DNA of 64,000 nt from Flavobacterium sp. HTF (GCF_003105115.1 NZ_QETH01000015.1:1-64000), one strand, 5' to 3'. Counted from the stretch's first letter, positions 52,887 to 62,542 are shown. The notes: generated from the letters alone by a model not told the origin. Made by a program: numbers and translations.

Positions 52887-53114
52887 TTACTCTTCGTAAC
52901 GATTTATTTCGCGGTCATAAAATTCATTAGCTTTTTCAATTAAACCTTCCATTTCTGCATTTAATTCAGCTTCATCAAGATCTTCAGCTTCTTCCAGAAA
53001 CTCCACTTCATCATCTTTTAAATTGATTATAAAACGTGGATAATCAAGGTGAATGATAAAGATATCGTCTGGAAAATCAGTATTATCTCCAAGTAAAAAT
53101 TTAGGTAATTCCAT
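52887..53114 (-). CDS. Small acidic protein, conserved in flavobacteria
   Basis: 75 aa, very acidic, with PKFLLGDNTDFPDDIFIIHL at the N-terminus and a helical Glu/Asp-rich C-terminus (EEAEDLDEAELNAEMEG). It ends 41 nt before the LtaS-like start on the same strand and begins 27 nt after the MATE stop. Short proteins of this kind are familiar in flavobacteria without a function. No domain is recognised. Confidence 0.65.
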   Translation of the reverse strand: MELPKFLLGDNTDFPDDIFIIHLDYPRFIINLKDDEVEFLEEAEDLDEAELNAEMEGLIEKANEFYDREINRYEE

Positions 53115-53141
53115 ATTAATTTATTTTTTTAAGTTCCAAAT

Positions 53142-54527
53142 TTAATTATTTGGAAATGAATTATTGATTAATTTTTTTGTTAAGTAATGAAAACGGATAT
53201 ACAGGAATATTGCTGCGGAAGTTAATCCCGCCAAAAGCCCGATCCATACGCCCTGCGCTTTTAGCTGTGTATATTCTGCCAAATAATAGGAAATCGGAAA
53301 ACCAATTACCCAATAGGCAACAAACGTAATGTACATCGGTATTTTTACATCCTGCAGGCCTCGCAGCGCACCTAAAACCACTACCTGAATTCCGTCTGAA
53401 ATCTGAAAAACAGCAGCAATCAAAAGTAATTTTGTTGCGATACTTATTACCTCAGTATTATCCACAAGCTGTCCGCCATTTTCCATATTCAAAAACAGGT
53501 AAGGCAAATAATTATGAAAAACTATAAATGTAAGGGCAAAAAAAGCTTCTACTATAATGGCAAGTAAAAAAATGGAACGTGCCACAACTACAAGGTTTTT
53601 ATAATCTGCAAGGCCTCTTTGATTACTCACTCTGATCATGGAAGTTACGCTTAAACCCATTGCCACCATAAATGTTAGCGAAGAAAGGCTCAAAGCAATT
53701 TGATTGGCAGCCTGACTGGTTTTTCCGATATTACCGCAAAGCCATATGGAGGCTGTAAACAATACCACTTCAAAAAGCATTTGCATGGCAGAAGGAAATC
53801 CTATACTAATAATCTTTTTAATAGTTTCTTTTCTGATTTCGTTAAAACTGAATTTTTGAAAAAATCGTTTTAAATCATCTCTTCTTGAAAGCATAATATG
53901 CATGAACATTACCAAAAATATCCTTGAAATCACTGTCCCAAGTGCCGCACCTATAATACCCATTTTCGGAAAAAACCATATTCCGTAAATCAGCATATAG
54001 TTGATTCCCACGTGAAGAACGTTTGCCATAATCATGGCGTACATAGAATATTTTGTCAGCGAAAGACCGTCTGCAAATTGTTTGTATCCCTGGTACATGA
54101 TTAAAGGAATCAATGAAAAAGCAACCCAGTCCAGATATGGTTTTGCCAGTACAATAACATCAGCAGGCTGTTCCAGCATTTCCATTATAGGCTTTGCCAG
54201 GACGACTATTCCAAAAAGCAGTAATCCTAATATTACACATAAAAATAAACCGTGATGAAATGCCGAACGTATTTTGGCATCATCTTTTTGAGCATCACCT
54301 TCGGCTACAATTGGGGTTATTGCGGTACAGAAACCAATTCCTAATGACATGGCAATAAAAATCATGCTGTTACCTAAAGAAACAGCTGCAAGTTCGGTAC
54401 TTCCTAATTTCCCTACCATTATATTATCAACAATTCCGATCAGGGTATGGCCAACCATTCCTAATATAACCGGATATGCTAATCTTAAATTATATGAAAA
54501 CTCTTTTGTGTATTGGGCTAAATTCAA
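53142..54527 (-). CDS. MATE family multidrug efflux transporter (NorM-like)
   Basis: 461 aa with twelve hydrophobic segments in two MatE halves. Signatures: YPVILGMVGHTLIGIVDNIMVGKLG at the start of half one and the corresponding IGFPSAMQMLFEVVLFT in half two. Na+- or H+-coupled export of cationic drugs and toxins is the family role. First of three same-strand genes with the acidic protein and LtaS-like gene. Confidence 0.93.
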   Translation of the reverse strand: MNLAQYTKEFSYNLRLAYPVILGMVGHTLIGIVDNIMVGKLGSTELAAVSLGNSMIFIAMSLGIGFCTAITPIVAEGDAQKDDAKIRSAFHHGLFLCVILGLLLFGIVVLAKPIMEMLEQPADVIVLAKPYLDWVAFSLIPLIMYQGYKQFADGLSLTKYSMYAMIMANVLHVGINYMLIYGIWFFPKMGIIGAALGTVISRIFLVMFMHIMLSRRDDLKRFFQKFSFNEIRKETIKKIISIGFPSAMQMLFEVVLFTASIWLCGNIGKTSQAANQIALSLSSLTFMVAMGLSVTSMIRVSNQRGLADYKNLVVVARSIFLLAIIVEAFFALTFIVFHNYLPYLFLNMENGGQLVDNTEVISIATKLLLIAAVFQISDGIQVVVLGALRGLQDVKIPMYITFVAYWVIGFPISYYLAEYTQLKAQGVWIGLLAGLTSAAIFLYIRFHYLTKKLINNSFPNN

Positions 54528-54714
54528 TTTGTATGCTTTTGAGCCGACAAAGATACTTAGAAGCTTTGAATTCTATTCTATTATTAAAAATATAAGCAAA
54601 AATTAAGAATTCGTCAAGAACCTGAGATTATATAACAATTCATAAAAATTATATAACGAAGCCCAAAGACTTAGATTCTACTTTTACATTATTAATAATT
54701 CAAAAAAAATTGTC

Positions 54715-55242
54715 ATGAAGAAATCAGGAAAATTAAAACTTTTAAGCCTAGCATTTATTGCTTTTTTATACGCCAACACAACTTTCGCTCAGGACACAGA
54801 AGTTAAAAATTACGATCAGGGATTTAGATTAGGTTTCGGACTTAATGCGGGTGTACCAACAGACGGTGATTATGACTGGTCACTTGGGGGAGACGTTCGT
54901 TTACAATACGATTTGTCTAAAAGAACATCATTAACCCTGACTACAGGATTTACAAATTTATTTAATGGAGACGATCCAAACGGAAATGACATAAAAGATC
55001 TTGGATTTATTCCGGCAAAAGCAGGTTTTAAAGCTTTTATCTGGGAAGATCAGTTTTATGTGTTAGGTGAGGTTGGTGCAGGATTCGCTGTTACAAACGG
55101 ATACGATCAAACTACTTTCTTATGGGCTCCAGGAATTGGATATGCTAACAAATACATTGATGTTAGTGTACGTTACGAAGGTTATCACGATTTCAAAACT
55201 GATCAGGTAGCATTACGTCTTGCCTATGGTTTTGACTTGTAA
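54715..55242 (+). CDS. Small outer-membrane beta-barrel protein
   Basis: 175 aa, signal peptide (LKLLSLAFIAFLYANTTFAQ) and eight amphipathic strands (FRLGFGLNAGVPTDG, GDVRLQYDLSKRTSLTL, YIDVSVRYEGYHDF), ending ALRLAYGFDL. This is an eight-strand OmpX/OmpA-like outer-membrane barrel. It is transcribed alone and followed by a hairpin. Function is unknown. Confidence 0.78.
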   Translation: MKKSGKLKLLSLAFIAFLYANTTFAQDTEVKNYDQGFRLGFGLNAGVPTDGDYDWSLGGDVRLQYDLSKRTSLTLTTGFTNLFNGDDPNGNDIKDLGFIPAKAGFKAFIWEDQFYVLGEVGAGFAVTNGYDQTTFLWAPGIGYANKYIDVSVRYEGYHDFKTDQVALRLAYGFDL

Positions 55243-55276
55243 AAATACATTCATTTTTATTCTTTTGTTTTTGGTA

Positions 55277-55309
55277 AAACCCGGCAGTTGCTCATAGGCT
55301 GTCGGGTTT
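55277..55309 (+). terminator. Terminator of the barrel gene
   Basis: AAACCCGGCAG pairs with CTGTCGGGTTT; a T run follows. Its stem resembles the hairpin at 55380. Confidence 0.85.
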
Positions 55310-55379
55310 GGTTTTTTTATTACTTTTTCAATTCTTCTTTATAAATCTATTTTTTAAAAAGAGAAAAAACATAAATAGC

Positions 55380-55412
55380 AAACCCGACAGGTTTTAAAAA
55401 CCTGTCGGGTTT
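55380..55412. repeat. AAACCCGACAGG palindrome
   Basis: AAACCCGACAGGTTTT pairs perfectly with AAAACCTGTCGGGTTT across a single base. It is the same repeat family as 30543-30574 and lies after the PPK2 stop, so it may act as that gene's terminator. Confidence 0.8.
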
Positions 55413-55437
55413 ATTTGGTATATAATTATCTAATTTA

Positions 55438-56313
55438 TTACTTTCTCAATTCTTTCTTGTACATTTCAAAATTGTCTTTTATTTCTTTGTCAAGTTCAGG
55501 TTGTTGTATATCTGTATATTTTTGTAACTCTTCCCAGATAATTTTGGCTACAATATATCGCGCCATTTCTTTATCATCTGCAGGAACAACATACCAAGGG
55601 GCCTTTTCTGTCGAAGTTTTGTTTATGGCTTCTTCATAATATTTTTGATACTCATCCCAGTGCTCACGTTCTTTCAGATCTCCGGGAGAAAATTTCCAAT
55701 TGTGTTTTCCTTCTTCCAGACGACGTAATAATCTTTCGCGCTGCTCTTCTTTGCTCAGATGCAGAAAAAACTTCATTATAATGGTTCCGTTTTCTGCAAT
55801 ATGTTTTTCAAAATTATTGATCTGGTCAATTCTTCGGTCCCAAAATTTTGGTTTTATATCGTCAACTGAATCTATTCCGGGTAAATTTTCGGCCAAAATA
55901 AATTCAGGATGCACACGTGTCACCAAAACATTCTCGTAATGTGTTCGGTTAAAAATGGCAAATTTTCCTTTTTCAGGAAGTGCAATATAATGTCTCCATA
56001 AATAATCATGTTCCAGTTCGGTAGAGTTTGGCGTTTTAAAACTATGCACCACTACTCCACGCGGATTGAATTCTTTAAAAACTTCGCGAATCAGACTGTC
56101 TTTTCCCGAAGTATCCATTCCCTGCAGGCAGATCAGAACACTGTATTTATTATAGGCATACATCACTTCCTGCAAATCGCTGAGTTTTGCCTGAACTTTA
56201 TCTAATTTTGCTTCTTTTTCTTCATCATCGGCTTTTATATCTAATAAAGTTGAAATCTTTTTGAGATTCACTTTTTTGACAACTTTAAAATCATTCGGAT
56301 CTATCGATTTCAT
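55438..56313 (-). CDS. Polyphosphate kinase 2 family protein
   Basis: 291 aa. PPK2 core: Walker A CLQGMDTSGKDSLIREVF, the lid YLWRHYIALPEKGKFAIFNRTHYENVLV (Walker B region) and LRRLEEGKHNWKF. PPK2 enzymes phosphorylate nucleoside mono- or diphosphates with polyphosphate. This one is of the single-domain class I/III type; acceptor specificity cannot be told. It is transcribed alone. Confidence 0.92.
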   Translation of the reverse strand: MKSIDPNDFKVVKKVNLKKISTLLDIKADDEEKEAKLDKVQAKLSDLQEVMYAYNKYSVLICLQGMDTSGKDSLIREVFKEFNPRGVVVHSFKTPNSTELEHDYLWRHYIALPEKGKFAIFNRTHYENVLVTRVHPEFILAENLPGIDSVDDIKPKFWDRRIDQINNFEKHIAENGTIIMKFFLHLSKEEQRERLLRRLEEGKHNWKFSPGDLKEREHWDEYQKYYEEAINKTSTEKAPWYVVPADDKEMARYIVAKIIWEELQKYTDIQQPELDKEIKDNFEMYKKELRK

Positions 56314-56356
56314 ATCTTTTTCATTTTTTATATTATAAATATAGTAATTTTACGAG

Positions 56357-56374
56357 TTCCGATAGCTATCGGAA
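56357..56374. repeat. TTCCGATAGCTATCGGAA palindrome
   Basis: A perfect 18-bp palindrome in the gap between the PPK2 and DUF6929-like genes. The core CCGATAGCTATCGG is a common Bacteroidetes intergenic word, from memory. Confidence 0.6.
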
Positions 56375-56438
56375 TTGCTATTGTTTGTAATACTTTTATT
56401 GCAATCAGCATTAGATTTAGTTCTCAAAACATCATTTC

Positions 56439-57275
56439 ATGGAAAAATTCACATTAGAAATATTATTTCAAATCATCGGAATCGGTTCGGCATCAGGATT
56501 ATTTTATAATAATGATGCACTTTATATTATTGGCGACAACAGCGGATTTCTGTACGAATACAATATGCAGAATCAGCAATTAAACCAACATCCTTTAATT
56601 GATAATCCGACTCAAAATATTCCAAAAAACTTAAAACCGGATTTTGAATCTTTGACACATCACAACGATACACTTTATGTTTTTGGTTCGGGTTCAACCG
56701 AAAACCGAAACAGAATGATTGAGTTTGATTTGAAAAACAAAACCGTTTTACAAAAAAATAATCTGACCGATATTTATGCTCTGATGCAAAGTTTCGGAGA
56801 AATAAAACCGGAAGATTTTAATTTGGAAGGTGCTATTTTTGATGGAGAAAACTGGTACCTGTTCAATCGTGGAAACGGAATTTCAAACAAAAACACCATT
56901 TTTACGATTCATGCCAAAAGTCTTGGCGAAGAATTTGCCCTGGTAGCAACCAATTACAAACTGCCAAAAATAAAAGGCGTTCGTTCCAGTTTTACCGATG
57001 CTGTTTTAGTCGAAGATAAAATCTATTTTCTTTCAACCGCCGAAGACACCAAATCTACTTATGATGACGGCGAAATCTTAGGAAGCTTCATCGGACGAAT
57101 CGATCTGAAAACAATGAAAATTGATTTTACCCAAAAAATCACCTCATCCAATAAGTTTGAAGGTTTGACTTTCTATAAAAAAGAAAACAATAAAATAGAG
57201 TTTTTGCTTTGCGAAGATAATGACACAGATCTTTTGGAAACTAAGATTTTTAAATTGACTTTGCCGGTTAAATAA
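56439..57275 (+). CDS. DUF6929-like propeller-type protein
   Basis: 278 aa. It lacks a clear signal peptide. The sequence has repeating 'NDALYIIGDNSGFLYEYN', 'LYVFGSGS' and 'WYLFNRGNG' strand patterns, as in a beta-propeller, and resembles flavobacterial DUF6929 proteins. No catalytic motif is recognised. The function is unknown. Confidence 0.6.
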   Translation: MEKFTLEILFQIIGIGSASGLFYNNDALYIIGDNSGFLYEYNMQNQQLNQHPLIDNPTQNIPKNLKPDFESLTHHNDTLYVFGSGSTENRNRMIEFDLKNKTVLQKNNLTDIYALMQSFGEIKPEDFNLEGAIFDGENWYLFNRGNGISNKNTIFTIHAKSLGEEFALVATNYKLPKIKGVRSSFTDAVLVEDKIYFLSTAEDTKSTYDDGEILGSFIGRIDLKTMKIDFTQKITSSNKFEGLTFYKKENNKIEFLLCEDNDTDLLETKIFKLTLPVK

Positions 57276-57283
57276 ATCTTTGT

Positions 57284-57378
57284 TCCCGAAGCCTCGGGAC
57301 TGCGTCTTTGCGAATCTTCGCGGTAAAACTATAATTGTAACACAGAGAATCTCAAAGTTATCACGGAGATTCACAAAA
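57284..57378. repeat. CCCGAAGCCTCGGG word repeat
   Basis: TCCCGAAGCCTCGGGA (57284-57299) is a near-palindrome. It is followed by GCGTCTTTGCGAATCTTCGCGG and by a run of words resembling AATCTC / GAGATT that fold on one another. A typical flavobacterial intergenic repeat. Confidence 0.5.
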
Positions 57379-57399
57379 TTTTTTAAATATATTCCTTTG

Positions 57400-58050
57400 A
57401 TGAGGCAAATTTACAAAATCACCATAATCGCTTTATTCTTATTCAGTTTTTCAATTTATTCCCAAACGCAGGAAGCTATAATTTACTTTAAAGACGGAGA
57501 TTCTATTGAAGGCTTTGCCGCATTAAAATTTAATAAAATAAAATTTAAAGTTGCTCCTGAAGACAAAGCCGATACATGGGATGCGGAATTTGTCAAAAAA
57601 ATTACATTCATCGGATTTGACATGACAAGGACTTTTGAATACATTATCATAAGTTCCGGTAGTAAACCCACATTGGTAGAAACCATCGTTAAAGGTGAAG
57701 TTACTCTATATAAAAAACTAGGTTCAGATTACAATAATCTGTTTACAAATCCATTTGATGAACAACCTCTTACTTACTATAATCCAGGTTCCAATTTAAA
57801 CAGGAATTCTCAAATGCAACCACAAGTATTTAATATGAAGGAACTTCCAGAGTTGTATTATGTTAAAAAAGAAAACGATAAATATCCAACTTGTTTAAAT
57901 TGCGGCATTCTAAATGCATGGAGAAAAAACACTTCCAAATATTTTACTGACTGCGACTTTATCGTCAAAAAACTAAAAGGAGATAAATGGCTTTTTGAAA
58001 ATCTTAAAGATATTGTAGAATTTTATAATGATATTTGTTTCGAAAAGTAA
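57400..58050 (+). CDS. Exported protein of unknown function
   Basis: 216 aa from ATG 57400 (MRQIYKITIIALFLFSFSIYSQ, a signal peptide). An upstream ATG would add 40 residues that fall in repeat sequence. The mature part starts with EAIIYFKDGDSIEGFAALKF, a small beta-strand motif seen in other flavobacterial periplasmic proteins, and carries a CGILNAW and a Cys in FTDCDFIV near the C-terminus. No family is recognised. It precedes the sigma-factor operon but has its own gap. Confidence 0.6.
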   Translation: MRQIYKITIIALFLFSFSIYSQTQEAIIYFKDGDSIEGFAALKFNKIKFKVAPEDKADTWDAEFVKKITFIGFDMTRTFEYIIISSGSKPTLVETIVKGEVTLYKKLGSDYNNLFTNPFDEQPLTYYNPGSNLNRNSQMQPQVFNMKELPELYYVKKENDKYPTCLNCGILNAWRKNTSKYFTDCDFIVKKLKGDKWLFENLKDIVEFYNDICFEK

Positions 58051-58188
58051 TTTAAGCACTAATTTACAAGTACATACGCAAATTAAGCAAGCGCATTTAC
58101 AGATAACCAAAAATAAAAAACAACTTTTTTTCATCTTCGTCCCAACCTTTTTATCTTTTTGCTTCTCTATATAAGAAAGACCATCATT

Positions 58189-58725
58189 GTGATAAACGAA
58201 ACTCAAATAGCAAATTGTAAAAAAATGCACCGCGATGCCCAGCGTCAGGTGTACGAATACATGGCGCCAAAGTTGTACCGCCTTTGCAAAAGGTATTTAA
58301 AAAAGGAAGAAGAAATTGAAGAAGCGCTGGCCGATTCGTTTTTTACCATTTTTACCAAACTTGACCAGTTAAAAGAAGCCTATGCGTTTGAAGCATGGGC
58401 ACGAAGAATAACGGTAAACCATTGTTTGGCATCAATTAAAAAAAACACCAACTTCAATATGTATCTCGACGACGTAAAACTGCTTTCGCAGCCCTCTGTT
58501 GACGAACTTAACACTTTAGAAGAAGAAGATTTACTTAATTTATTAAACCACATTCCTGATGGCTGTAAAACTGTTTTTAACCTTTTTGTTATAGAAGGTT
58601 TTGGACATAAAGAAATAGCCGAAATGCTGAAAATCTCCGAAGGCACCTCAAAATCACAATTGAATGCCGCAAAGACAAAACTGAAAGAACTGGTTAATAA
58701 ATTGTATTATCAAAAAGCGAAATAG
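58189..58725 (+). CDS. ECF-type RNA polymerase sigma factor
   Basis: 178 aa if the GTG at 58189 is used (a TTG at 58159 or ATG at 58225 are alternatives). Sigma region 2 is DAQRQVYEYMAPKLYRLCKRYLKKEEEIEEALADSF with the AWARRITVNHCL segment; region 4 is IPDGCKTVFNLFVIEGFGHKEIAEMLKISEGTSKSQL, ending in a helix-turn-helix. It controls a regulon together with the membrane protein encoded 2 nt downstream, the likely anti-sigma factor. Confidence 0.92.
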   Translation: MINETQIANCKKMHRDAQRQVYEYMAPKLYRLCKRYLKKEEEIEEALADSFFTIFTKLDQLKEAYAFEAWARRITVNHCLASIKKNTNFNMYLDDVKLLSQPSVDELNTLEEEDLLNLLNHIPDGCKTVFNLFVIEGFGHKEIAEMLKISEGTSKSQLNAAKTKLKELVNKLYYQKAK

Positions 58726-58727
58726 TC

Positions 58728-59690
58728 ATGGACAATCAAGATAAATTATTCGATAAAATAAAACAAGCTTCGCAAAATGCGGAGTTCAAAGACTTTCCCG
58801 GAATGGAAAAAGTCTGGTCACGTGTTGAAGAAAAACTGGACAAAAAAGAAGATAAAAAAACAATTGCATTATGGAAAAAAATTGCAATTGCGGCTTCTCT
58901 TTTATTAATCATTTCTGTGGGTTCCCAATTTTTAAAAACAGAAAAAAAATCAAACATTGAAAATTCTAATGAAGTTGTGAATAGTGAAACTCCGAAAGAA
59001 GCAATTCAAAAAACGGATTCACAGAAAGATCAAATTGCAACTTCTGAAGATTCCGGAATAGTTTCAAAAACAGAAGCCGAAAAAATCCTGAATAATCAGA
59101 TTAAGCAGCAGCCTCCGGTTGCAATTCATGTAACCCAGAGTCCAAATATCAATTCGTTACCTTATGAGCCATCTCCAGTAATTGTTTATAATGAGTCTGC
59201 TTCTGCTCCATCAGTATCTTACGGATATGAAGCCGAAAAAGATTCTATTACAAAGGACAAAGCTCTGACTTATGAATCTGCAAAATCTGCCAAAAAAGAA
59301 TTTTATCGAATTGCAGATTCTGATAATGAATCTTTAAGAACTAAAAAAAGTGCCCCGTTGGTTATTCTTAACGGAAATGCGATGGCCCACACCGATGATG
59401 CCAAACGAGATAAAATGATGCAGGAAGAACTTCCTAATCTTAATCCGGAAAATGTCGAGTCCCTGGTAATCCTGGACGAACCCTTATATATCATCGACGG
59501 TATTTATTATTCTGAAAATGATTTGTTTGGCAAAAACCCAACGAGTCCGTACGCACCTCTGAATAAACAGGAAATAAAAACGATAACCATTTTACAGGAT
59601 CTTGAAGCCACTTCAAAATATGGTGAAAAAGGGAAAAAAGGAGTTGTCATCATTACTACAAAAACAGGAAAACCGGCTTTGAAGAAATAG
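58728..59690 (+). CDS. Anti-sigma-like membrane protein with a TonB-plug-like tail
   Basis: 320 aa. The cytoplasmic N-terminus (about 1-46: MEKVWSRVEEKLDKKED) is followed by one membrane helix (about 49-66, AIAASLLLIISVGSQFL), the layout of single-pass anti-sigma factors. It has a long periplasmic linker rich in Ser/Glu/Lys. The last ~75 residues (PLYIIDGIYYS, IKTITILQDLEATSKYG, KKGVVIITTKTG) resemble the end of a SusC-type plug domain. The gene is 2 nt behind the sigma gene. The anti-sigma role is inferred from position and shape; no HXXXCXXC zinc motif is present. Confidence 0.72.
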   Translation: MDNQDKLFDKIKQASQNAEFKDFPGMEKVWSRVEEKLDKKEDKKTIALWKKIAIAASLLLIISVGSQFLKTEKKSNIENSNEVVNSETPKEAIQKTDSQKDQIATSEDSGIVSKTEAEKILNNQIKQQPPVAIHVTQSPNINSLPYEPSPVIVYNESASAPSVSYGYEAEKDSITKDKALTYESAKSAKKEFYRIADSDNESLRTKKSAPLVILNGNAMAHTDDAKRDKMMQEELPNLNPENVESLVILDEPLYIIDGIYYSENDLFGKNPTSPYAPLNKQEIKTITILQDLEATSKYGEKGKKGVVIITTKTGKPALKK

Positions 59691-59726
59691 CCAAAACCCG
59701 AACATTAATTCTAAAACTTTATTATC

Positions 59727-61901
59727 ATGAAAAGTCTAAAACTTATTTCATCAGCCATTGCTATGCTTATATGTTTCGTAAGCCTGGCACAAGAAAGAAC
59801 TATTACAGGAATCATTTCAGATGAAACAAAACAGCCAGTTCCAGGCGTAAATATTCTCAATCAGAGATCTAAAGCTACAGCTTTTAGTAATTTTGATGGC
59901 CAATACAGTATTCAGGCTCAAAAAGGAGATCTTTTGGTTTTCAGCTATATTGGTTATGATACACAAAGACAAAAAGTACAGGATTCGAATACAATTAATA
60001 TACAATTGCGTTCAGCACAGCAAACTTTAAATGAAGTCGTAGTGGTTGGTTATGGAACAAGCGATTCGGAATATGAAAATCGAAGTTATGATCGTGCTGA
60101 AAGAAGAAAAGAAAAAAGAGAAATTTCACAGGCACTTAAAGGAAAAGTGACAAGGGTTCAGGTTCAAAACAGTGTTGTTACAAACAATATGGCATATGCA
60201 CCAAGTCAAAGTGTTGTAATACGTGGAACTGCCACTGTTTTGTCAAAAGATGAACCCATGTATGTTGTTGACGGAGTTCCTGTTAAAGCCAGTCAAATGG
60301 CAAAAATTAATCCGAATGATATCAAAGATTTAAAAGTGCTGAAAGATGATACCGCTACTTCGATTTACGGAAGCAAAGCTTCAAATGGCGTTGTTGTAAT
60401 CTCTACCAAAAACGAGCTTTATAAAAATCTTTCGGAAAAAGAATTAGACAAAAAATTAAATATTACGCCAATTCCTGCCGAGCCGACTCAGGAAGATTAT
60501 GATACTTTTGTTGAAAATGCTTTTGAAAGTCCAAAAACAGCTCCGCTTTCTACGTTTTCTATTGATGTTGATAATGCATCTTATACCAATATCAGACGAT
60601 TTTTAAACAACGGTCAGCAAGTGCCAAAAGATGCGGTGCGTGTAGAAGAAATGGTTAATTTTTTCAAGTATACTTATCCACAGCCAAAAAACGAACATCC
60701 GTTTTCAATCAATACAGAAGTAAGCGATTCGCCCTGGAATGCAAATAATAAAATTTTGAAAATTGGCTTACAGGGAAAAAATATTCCAACTGAAAATTTA
60801 CCTGCTTCCAACCTTGTTTTCTTAATTGATGTTTCGGGTTCAATGAGTGAGATGAATAAACTGCCTTTACTAAAACAATCTTTAAAAATACTGGTAAACG
60901 AATTACGTCCAAAAGACAAAGTAGCCATTGTGGTGTATGCGGGCGCTGCCGGAATGGTTTTGCCTCCAACTTCCGGAGACGAGAAAAAAACAATTATTGA
61001 GGCATTAGATAAATTACAATCTGGCGGAAGCACTGCAGGCGGCGCGGGAATCGAACTGGCTTATAAAACGGCAGCAGAAAACTTTATTAAAGGCGGAAAT
61101 AACCGTGTAATCCTGGCAACAGACGGAGATTTTAACGTTGGAAGTTCCTCTAATTCTGATATGGAAACATTAATTGAAGAGAAAAGAAAAACAGGCGTTT
61201 TCCTGACTTGTTTAGGTTACGGAATGGGAAATTACAAAGACAGCAAAATGGAAATTTTAGCAGATAAAGGAAACGGAAATTATGCTTATATCGATAACAT
61301 TCAGGAAGCAAACCGTTTTTTAGGAAAAGAATTCAAAGGTTCTATGTTTGCTATCGCGAAAGATGTAAAAATTCAAATTGAATTCAATCCAAAACAAGTA
61401 CAGGCGTATCGTTTGATTGGTTATGAAAACAGAAAACTCCGCGCAGAGGATTTTAAAAATGATGCTATTGATGCGGGAGAATTAGGAAGTAATCATACTG
61501 TTACAGCTTTGTATGAAATTATTCCGGCAGGTACAAAAAGCAGCTATTTAGCCGAGCAGCCGGATGATTTGAAATATACTAAAACAGAAACAGGTTCTAA
61601 TAATTACAGCAATGAACTGGCAACAATCAAATTCCGCTATAAAAAACCTGATGGAGAAAAAAGCATCGAAATGGTTCAGGTAATCGACAACAAATCGGTT
61701 GCTCTGGATAAGGCTAGTGATGATATGAAATTCAGTTCTGCAGTGGCCTGGTTTGGATTGAAACTAAGAGATTCAAAATTGATTGTCGAAAAATCTTCTG
61801 AAGAAATTGTAAGATTAGCAAGACAAGGAAATTCAAACGATGACGAAGGTTACAAAGCAGAATTTATTCGTCTTGTTGAAACTTCCAAGCAATATAATTA
61901 A
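59727..61901 (+). CDS. Exported vWA protein with regulatory and barrel-less TonB-plug domains
   Basis: 724 aa: signal peptide (to ~21); carboxypeptidase-regulatory beta-sandwich (25-100, ITGIISDETKQPVPGVNI); a SusC-like plug (102-230: LNEVVVVGYG, PMYVVDGVP, ATSIYGSKASNGVVVISTKN) with no barrel; then YfbK-like domains with a vWA domain (362-530), whose metal site is DVSGS at 368-372, and a C-terminal DUF3520-like region. It ends in the periplasm or on the surface. The gene starts 36 nt after the anti-sigma gene and shares its plug-like motif. The vWA domain could bind a partner metal-dependently. Confidence 0.8.
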   Translation: MKSLKLISSAIAMLICFVSLAQERTITGIISDETKQPVPGVNILNQRSKATAFSNFDGQYSIQAQKGDLLVFSYIGYDTQRQKVQDSNTINIQLRSAQQTLNEVVVVGYGTSDSEYENRSYDRAERRKEKREISQALKGKVTRVQVQNSVVTNNMAYAPSQSVVIRGTATVLSKDEPMYVVDGVPVKASQMAKINPNDIKDLKVLKDDTATSIYGSKASNGVVVISTKNELYKNLSEKELDKKLNITPIPAEPTQEDYDTFVENAFESPKTAPLSTFSIDVDNASYTNIRRFLNNGQQVPKDAVRVEEMVNFFKYTYPQPKNEHPFSINTEVSDSPWNANNKILKIGLQGKNIPTENLPASNLVFLIDVSGSMSEMNKLPLLKQSLKILVNELRPKDKVAIVVYAGAAGMVLPPTSGDEKKTIIEALDKLQSGGSTAGGAGIELAYKTAAENFIKGGNNRVILATDGDFNVGSSSNSDMETLIEEKRKTGVFLTCLGYGMGNYKDSKMEILADKGNGNYAYIDNIQEANRFLGKEFKGSMFAIAKDVKIQIEFNPKQVQAYRLIGYENRKLRAEDFKNDAIDAGELGSNHTVTALYEIIPAGTKSSYLAEQPDDLKYTKTETGSNNYSNELATIKFRYKKPDGEKSIEMVQVIDNKSVALDKASDDMKFSSAVAWFGLKLRDSKLIVEKSSEEIVRLARQGNSNDDEGYKAEFIRLVETSKQYN

Positions 61902-61954
61902 TAAATATTTTATTACATTTGGGTCTTATTCTAAAAAATTAATTTTACACACGT

Positions 61955-62542
61955 ATGAATCCCATTTTAAGCCAAAATCTATTTTTAGTAAAAGAACATG
62001 TCGGAATGTTTAAAGCTGCAAACAATTACGATATTTACAACCCGGAAACCAATCAGATAATCATGAACTGCCGAGAAAACAATCTTGGTTTTTTTACTAA
62101 AATACTTCGATTTACAGATTACAAAAGAGCAACACCATTTAATGTTGAAATCACAACCGCTTCTGGCGAGAAATTAATAACCGTAAGAAGGGGCATTGCG
62201 ATATTCAGGTCAACTGTTGAAGTACTGGATGAAAAAGATCGTCTGGTTGGAACTTTCAAACAAAAATTCTTTTCTATAGGCGGAAAGTTTGATATCCTTG
62301 ACAAAAATGAAAAACCGGTTGCAACACTTCAGGGAAAATGGACCGGATGGGATTTTAAATTTTCGCATGAAAACAAAGAACTTGCCCAGGTAACCAAAAA
62401 ATGGGCCGGAATGGGTAAAGAACTTTTTACAAGTGCTGATAACTATGTTCTGAATATTGAAGAAACTGTACCCGCTGACAGCTCGTTAAGACAATTAATT
62501 TTAGGAGCTGTAATGTGTATCGACATGGTTCTGAAAGAATAA
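61955..62542 (+). CDS. LURP-one / phospholipid-scramblase-like protein
   Basis: 195 aa, a Tubby-like beta-barrel pattern: NLFLVKEHVGMFKAANNYDIYNP, repeated strands (FNVEITTASGEKLITVRRG, VEVLDEKDRLVGTFKQKFF, FDILDKNEKPVATLQGKW) and a C-terminal hydrophobic helix (LRQLILGAVMCIDMVLKE). Members of the LURP-one/scramblase group bind membranes. It begins 53 nt after the vWA gene and may belong to the same transcription unit, though spacing is looser. Function unknown. Confidence 0.72.
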   Translation: MNPILSQNLFLVKEHVGMFKAANNYDIYNPETNQIIMNCRENNLGFFTKILRFTDYKRATPFNVEITTASGEKLITVRRGIAIFRSTVEVLDEKDRLVGTFKQKFFSIGGKFDILDKNEKPVATLQGKWTGWDFKFSHENKELAQVTKKWAGMGKELFTSADNYVLNIEETVPADSSLRQLILGAVMCIDMVLKE

